64,000 bases of DNA, taken from Knoxdaviesia capensis (Eukaryota; Ascomycota; Sordariomycetes; Microascales; Gondwanamycetaceae). Shown piece after piece: positions 58,559-64,000 of this stretch. How positions within the stretch are numbered: position 1 is the first letter of the stretch; every line of letters starts with the position of its first letter. The translations under genes were made by a program, and so were the position numbers. Location of the stretch: the NCBI GenBank assembly GCA_001510575.1, contig LNGK01000006.1, forward strand, positions 1,545,565-1,609,564, written 5' to 3'. The notes under the pieces were generated by a model. That model saw nothing but the letters and a program-made list of their open reading frames with translations, was not told where the DNA came from and searched no databases.

Positions 58559-60122
58559 ATGTCAGGCCCACCCGGGCCAACATCAACAACAGCTCCCGCT
58601 GTTCCTGTATTCCTCCTTAAAACTGAATCATCGCCAACCGACGCCTACCGGGATCTCTTCACGGCAGATGGAGGTGAATGCAGGTCAAACCACGGTTTCG
58701 TCCCCCAGTTCATCCCGGTTCTACAGCACCAATTCAGCCATGACGGAATGGCCAAGGTGGCTGATCTGGTCCGGTCCGGCCAAATTGGGCACCGGCTTGG
58801 GTGTGACTACGGTGGACTGATCTTCACGTCACAGCGAAGTGTTGAAGCCTTTGCAAAGGTGGTTGCAGACCTAAGAGATGAAGAAGGTATGACTATTCTA
58901 AAGCCCAAAGCATATTGGCGATCGTGGCTATGACACCTTTTCTTTTTTCTCTTCTTGGGTTCTATAGTTTCTTCTCGTGTTGCCCTCTCTCTCTTCCACT
59001 TGCTTTTATTTCGCCGATCTCAATCGCTGCTGGTCAACCTGCCACTTCGGCCTTTCTTTTGGTATCGGCCGCTGATTGCCGCGCGGCGCTTTCGGCTGTC
59101 CTCCCCGAGAAAATCACGCCTTGCTCTCACGACTTCGTTTTGCTATCTTCACATGTTCCCAGCCCAGCTTCCTATTTTCGAATTTCACGTGAGAATGGAG
59201 TTAAACGGTTTTGACTTCGCCACCCCCAGAAAGACCAAAAGAGAGGCAAAGGTCCAAAAGAAAAGAAGCATGGCCATGCATGATAAGACAAGAAAAAGAA
59301 GGTCGGAATCATTGACAATCTATACCCCTCCTAGGCTCATGTCAAGGTATTTCGCAGCTTGATCAGGTCCCTACTTATAGTGTTGGGCCAGCTACCACAA
59401 GAGCGCTCAAGGCCATTAGTCTACGGACCCCGGCGCCAGTAACCACCGACGACGCCTACCCCGTGGCACCCGATTCCGCGGCGTCCGACCCCGCAGCTTC
59501 CGACCGCCATCTCCAGATATACGGAGACAGCACCGGCAATGGCGCGGCGTTGGCGAGTTTCATCCTGGACCACTACTCCGGCTGGTACCCGGACCGCCGC
59601 CGGCTCCCAGCGCTGCTATTTCTCGTCGGCGAACAGCGCCGTGACATCATCCCGAAGACACTGATGGACGACGCGTTACCAGACTCGCGCAGAATCAACG
59701 TGACCGAGTATGTCGTGTACGAGACGGGCGAAATGGAATCCTTCCCAGCCGACTTGAAACTCGCAGTCGACGCGTCTCTGTCACCACCAGCGACAGCTCC
59801 GGCCCCGACCACGCTATGGACCGTGGTCTTCTCGCCGTCCGGTTGCCAAGCCATGCTAAAAGAGTTCGGCTTGCTTCGGAGCCCAGCAGCTGACGACAGC
59901 AGCAGCAGCAGCAACAACAACAACAACAACAACAACAAAGAATCAGAGAGCGCCAGGAGGAACGGCACGAACATGTTTGTTGCCACTATTGGGCCCACCA
60001 CTCGCGACTATCTCGTTGACAACTTCGGCTTCACTCCACATGTGTGCGCGACAAAGCCGACGCCCGCAGCGCTTCTCGAGGGGATCACGTCTTTTATGCA
60101 GCAGCAGGAGCTGTCTTCTTAA
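58559..60122 (+). CDS. HEM4: Uroporphyrinogen-III synthase HEM4
   Basis: Two exons, 58559-58886 and 59335-60122, encode about 371 aa. The N-terminal domain has VFLLKTESSPTDAYRDLF, then GLIFTSQRSVEAFAKVV. Exon 2 gives PTYSVGPATTRALKAI, LLFLVGEQRRDIIPKTL and ATIGPTTRDYLVDNFGF, matching HemD/HEM4. The enzyme closes and inverts ring D to form uroporphyrinogen III in the cytosol. A Ser/Asn homopolymer insert (SSSSSNNNNNNNN) comes from an AGC/AAC repeat at about 59897-59939. The 448-base intron is long for this genome; an additional small exon inside it cannot be excluded. Confidence 0.85.
59897..59939 (+). repeat. AGC/AAC trinucleotide repeat in HEM4
   Basis: An in-frame run of AGC then AAC codons encodes poly-Ser and poly-Asn in a loop of HEM4. 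It is likely polymorphic. Confidence 0.9.
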
Positions 60123-61359
60123 TCGGAGTCCGAATTGCAGCCGATCCCCCCACGTCGGCGTCGTAGTTGTTGTCGTCGCCGGTGTCGTCGTCGTCTGCGC
60201 CCCTTCAAACATGATCTGGCAGGTCTCCCCTCGCCAGTCGGTGATTTTTCCAATCCGTCACCAGATCATGACAGCTTTTCCCGATTGGAGTCGTCACTCC
60301 CTTTTTCTCACACAAACAACGACCTGAAAGGGAACACGTGGCGTGCGTTGACGTCCGCGCCAAATTCGAAAGTGGTATGCATGAACAAAAGTGACAATTT
60401 TATGTAAAATAGCCATTCTTACATGCGCCATGCTCAAACAGGATATTTTTGGGGTTATATTTTTAGGGGAAACTTGCGGGATGGTAATGGAGCGAAGCAC
60501 ACTGATATGGCTTCATCTTGCCTTGGGGTGACAGATGACGTAGCCTAGCTCAAAAACCATAAGACGATGGTGATAGCACAGTATCAGTCGTGCCAGCCAA
60601 ATTGCATGCACTTTTGCTAGTGCTAGATCTTTACAGCATGGCCACCTCGACGCTTCTAAACAGCTGGCAGCTGACTGGATGTTTGGCTGGCTCTCTCTCA
60701 ATAACTTGTTTGGCTGGTGTTTTTTAGTGTACCATGCGTACAGAATAAAGCACGCCTGATTTCCTGATCTTGGCTGTTCTGGCTTCTGGAGCTCTGTGTT
60801 TCACAAAAAAGAGAAAAAATCTGGATTCTATTACTTCTAGCTCTGACATATATTTCCCATCCTGAAATTTATATATATTCCTGCCTCTTCATTTTCTGGC
60901 TTCTTTCTGTTTCGTTCATTTGTGCATCATCGATCCATCTTCACCTATCTTCTATCGCTATCACGGACTAGCTAGCATCCCGCCTTCATCAATTCGCCAC
61001 ACCGACTTCAACATCAATGTCTTACAAACCCTGAACGTCCTACAGTACTTGGTATATTTACTTGGTGGCACCTTCCCCCGTTCTTGGTCCGTGTTCTCGA
61101 TTCTAACCTTTGAATATATCTCATGTGTGCAGATCTGTTTCCTCCTACGGCTTCTTCTTCTTCTTCCTTGCATACACCACATTGAAAAAGCTCGATATAA
61201 ACTGTATCCAACGGTTTGGCGCTACGACCCGTTTCGTCAATAGGAAACCGCACGATACCACCCCCCTTCCTAAGCTCTCGACAACATAAAGTGAAGAGCG
61301 ACCACACCCTTTTTCTTTCTTTCTTTTTTTTTCTCGCCAGAGTACCTTTGTCAACGGCA
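60123..61359. other. Intergenic region between HEM4 and OXR1-like genes
   Basis: No coding sequence recognised. The T/C-rich stretch 61290-61340 looks like the OXR1 leader, and a TTCTTC run lies near 61153-61165. An upstream coding exon for OXR1 could be hidden here but none was convincing. Confidence 0.5.
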
Positions 61360-62423
61360 ATGTGGACCGGATTGATGCGCCGCTTTTCGACCGAAAGCAC
61401 CGTTGACGCCGACGACGACCCGTTCGTCAACTCCATCAGCACCAAATCATACTCGCTCCCGCAGCCAGGCTTCTTCGGCATGGACCGCGACGAGCACCGC
61501 CAGCCGCGCTCCATCTCGCGGCTGCGCCAGAACCAGCACTCGACCTCCGACTTCACGCCGCCCCCGCACGCCGCCGTCCCGCTCTTCCGCCCTCCGCCGC
61601 TTGAACCCGTCGTGCTGCGCGGCTTCAAATCCACCACCCCCCAGTCCAGCCGCCTCCTTACCACCGCCATTGCCGAGGAGATCCGCCTGATGGTGCCCGA
61701 GCGCTTAAAATTGGCTGAGGACTGGTCTCTCATCTACAGCCTCGAACAGAACGGCGCAAGTCTGGCCACGCTGTACCAGAAGGCCAGAGACTACGCAGGC
61801 CAACGAGTCGGCTTTGTCTTGGTTGTTAGAGACAGTGAAGGCGGGGTAAGTCAATGGAACATATCTCCAAACTCTCAACTCGTACCACTCTTTTGGGGTA
61901 ATGTGTAACTCTAACAAGCTTCTTTTCTTTGGTCCAGACCTTCGGCGGCTACCTCTCCGAATACCCCCACCCGTCACCATCATACTTCGGCACCGGCGAG
62001 TGCTTCCTCTGGCGAGCATCACTACTAGCCTCGCTGCCTCCGCCTCCCTCCGCCGACACCACCCACCTTACCCGCTCGGCCACCATCGCCTCTCCCATCC
62101 GCTCGACCTTCTCCTCTCCCAACGACTCGCCCGCAATATCCTCGTCCTCGCTCTCCGCCGTGTCAATCGACGCCGCCACCGACTTCATCCGCTTCAAGGC
62201 CTTCCCCTACAGCGGCGAGAACGACTACTGTATCAACTGTGAGGCCGGCTTCATCAGTCTCGGCGCCGGCAGCGGCCACTACGGACTGTGGCTGGACAAC
62301 AACCTCGACAAGGGCCACAGCTCAACCTGTGCCACTTTCGGCAACGAGCCGTTGAGTGACGAGGGCGAGAAGTTCGATATCATCGGTGTTGAGTTATGGG
62401 TAGTTGGGCAGTCCTTGTGCTAA
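61360..62423 (+). CDS. OXR1-like TLDc-domain protein
   Basis: Two exons, 61360-61845 and 61938-62423, encode 323 aa. The start MWTGLMRRFSTEST is followed by a Pro/Ser-rich linker. The TLDc domain runs from about 115: LRGFKSTTPQSSRLLTTAIAEE as its first turn, EDWSLIYSLEQNGASLATLY, GTGECFLWR, ENDYCINCEAGFISLGAG and GHYGLWLDNNLDKGHSSTC, ending DIIGVELWVVG. A Ser/Thr/Pro-rich insert (about 188-225) splits the domain. OXR1 proteins protect against oxidative stress and, through TLDc, act on the V-ATPase. An ending at VELW via an alternative 3' intron is possible but not needed. Confidence 0.85.
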
Positions 62424-63549
62424 CCACCGACTGGCTTTCCCCTTGTTTTCTCACTCGCTTGTTTCCTTGACGGGTCCTTCCTATTTCTCTTTGTTTTTTT
62501 CTTACCTTTCTATACCAGTGACGAAGAATCACACCACCCCGCCCGCTCCTCGGTCGGTCACGGATGAGGGATGAACAAAATGGCACATAACATTTATATA
62601 TCCCCTAACAAAAAAAGGGCTTGTTAGGACGGATGTCCGAGAACGGGGTTTTGTTTTTTTTTTCTTGTTGAAACCTTTTCTCTCATGTCCCCTCCCGTCA
62701 ACTTTGTGTCTATCCTCTCCGCTCTTACGGGGGTCGACTTAGGTAGTTCTCTATGTATCTCTCTTCCGCCAAGACGATTCAAGTCTTACTGGTGTTGAAT
62801 AAGAAGAGTTCAGAAGAGTTAGGCGTCTATTACGTTTTTGATGATCATCATACTATATAACTTCTCCCCGAAACAATTTCCTCGTATATATGTATACATA
62901 CTCTTCCTCGTCATTCATGCCCGAAGCAGCCCGAAGCCCTCCAACACAGATCCTCTCCACTCCACTCTTCACAACAGACAACCATTGATTTGACGTTCAC
63001 ATGTCCTCTGAGCGTGAATACAGTATAAAAATCGCATGCCATGTATATATATACGCTCAGGAGCCCTTTCCCCGGTACACGAACGAGCAAGAGAGAAAAA
63101 AGAAAGATAGCACACCACATGAGATCTGAACAAACACAACAAAAAAGAGAAGAACAGAAGAGCATGCGGAGGATGGTTTATTGAACGAGGTAGGTAGTCA
63201 TCATCGTCGTTCCAAAGACATGGGGCATTTTTGAGGGGCTTCATTTTTTTATGTCCTTCTCCCTCTTTCCAAAGCACATAACAAGAGAGAGAAAGAGAAG
63301 GGGAAAGACTTTGGTATTTTTGAGACCACACGTTGGTCTCGGATTCGCAGGATGTTTTGAGAGTGGGAAAATACTGCTAAGAACTTTGATGGAGGGGAAA
63401 ACAAGAGCAAACAGGAGAGGGAGTTTGGCGGAGAAACACAAAACAAAATAAAACACGATATCATTCCTTCTCTTCCTCTAATATCACCGGCTAAGACCCA
63501 AAAGCACGATCGAGCCAAGTCTGTCTGTGTGTGGAGGAGACCCAGGGTT
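62424..63549. other. Convergent 3' flanks of OXR1-like and MAPK genes
   Basis: 1.1 kb without coding sequence between two convergent genes; nothing else recognised. Confidence 0.5.
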
Positions 63550-64000
63550 CTACCGCATGATCTCCTGGTAGATGAGCTGCTTTAGTTGCTCTTTGCTCAG
63601 GTTGTCCTTGTGCTTGTCGAAATCGAAGAACTCCTCGGGAATCGGAGGAGCGGTCGGCTCATCATCGGGATCATGGTACGGCTCCAAATACGGGTGCTTG
63701 AGGGCCTCCTCAACGGTGATACGCTTCACCGGGTTGAAGGCCAGCAGCTTCTCCAGGAGGTCCAGGGCCAGATCGGAGGTCTTAGGGAACAACGTGCGGA
63801 ATGGCACCTTCTTCTTGAAGGGGAGAGAGCGGATGTATTCCCGGGCACGGCGGGACTTGATACCGTAGTAGTCCTCCATGGTGGGAGTACCGAGGACGTC
63901 CAGGATCAGGGTGAGCTGGTGGTGGTCTAGATTGTTTAGGCAAACGGCATGTTAGACAAGCTCATCTCCGGGATTCCATCTGTAAGAGCATCAAGCTCTC
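63550..64000 (-). CDS. mpkB: Fus3/Kss1-class MAP kinase, C-terminal part (partial)
   Basis: The last exon, 63550-63926, encodes the final ~125 residues: DHHQLTLILDVLGTPTMED, RSLPFKKKVPF, LLEKLLAFNPVKRITVEEAL and the docking/tail segment PIPEEFFDFDKHKDNLSKEQL, ending QEIMR. This tail is characteristic of the Fus3/Kss1 (MpkB) class, which relays pheromone, development and secondary-metabolism signals in Aspergillus. The exon begins at an acceptor (CTAG) in phase 1. Sequence 63927-64000 is intron, and the rest of the gene lies outside the window. Confidence 0.92.

Overview
The window is nuclear DNA of a filamentous ascomycete, almost certainly an Aspergillus/Penicillium-type Eurotiales fungus. 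The signs are short GT-AG introns in nearly every gene, intron-containing divergent H2A/H2B genes, a Fus3/MpkB-type MAP kinase ending, a fungal Rheb with its Arg in the P-loop, and a repeat block destroyed by repeat-induced point mutation (RIP). The genus cannot be fixed from the sequence alone.

Layout. 1-3225 is an extremely TA-rich, RIP-mutated relic; bases 1-660 contain no CA or TG dinucleotide. It ends at a two-unit telomere-like motif. Then come WAPL/Rad61 (+, 3510-5717), an AT-rich gap, Rheb GTPase (+, 6249-7115), KGD2 E2 (-, 7415-8981) divergent from complex I NDUFB9 (+, 9666-10320), histone H2A (-) and H2B (+) head to head with a 2 kb spacer (10859-14045), SQS1-like R3H/G-patch protein (-), dihydrolipoamide dehydrogenase E3 (-), SGD1/NOM1 (-), SRP14 (+), a small Cys-rich protein (-), and a ten-exon Gbp2/Hrb1-like RNA-binding protein (-, 24474-28000) with an 8-nt micro-exon and a 1 kb first intron. 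After a 3.5 kb non-coding stretch come COQ9 (+), SMC6 (-), SGT1/ecdysoneless (+), and a Ser/Pro-rich protein with a degenerate APH-type kinase fold (-). An 8.5 kb gene-free stretch (42142-50645) follows, then TAN1 (-), pyruvate decarboxylase (-), ERV1 (-), HEM4 (+), an OXR1-like TLDc protein (+), and the 3' end of a Fus3-class MAP kinase (-, cut by the window edge).

Most genes are conserved housekeeping genes, and many serve mitochondria or energy metabolism (KGD2 and its shared E3 partner LPD1, NDUFB9, COQ9, ERV1, HEM4, OXR1, PDC). Others act in chromosome maintenance (WAPL, SMC6, H2A/H2B), RNA and ribosome biology (SQS1, SGD1, Gbp2-like, TAN1, SRP14, ECD) or signalling (Rheb, MAPK). I found no secondary-metabolite cluster, defence island or clearly new multi-gene system. 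The most unusual items are the micro-exon, the palindrome-rich gene desert, the altered HxxxDG motif in KGD2, and the degenerate kinase-like protein. Gene models were built by hand, using splice consensus, reading phase and protein-family conservation.
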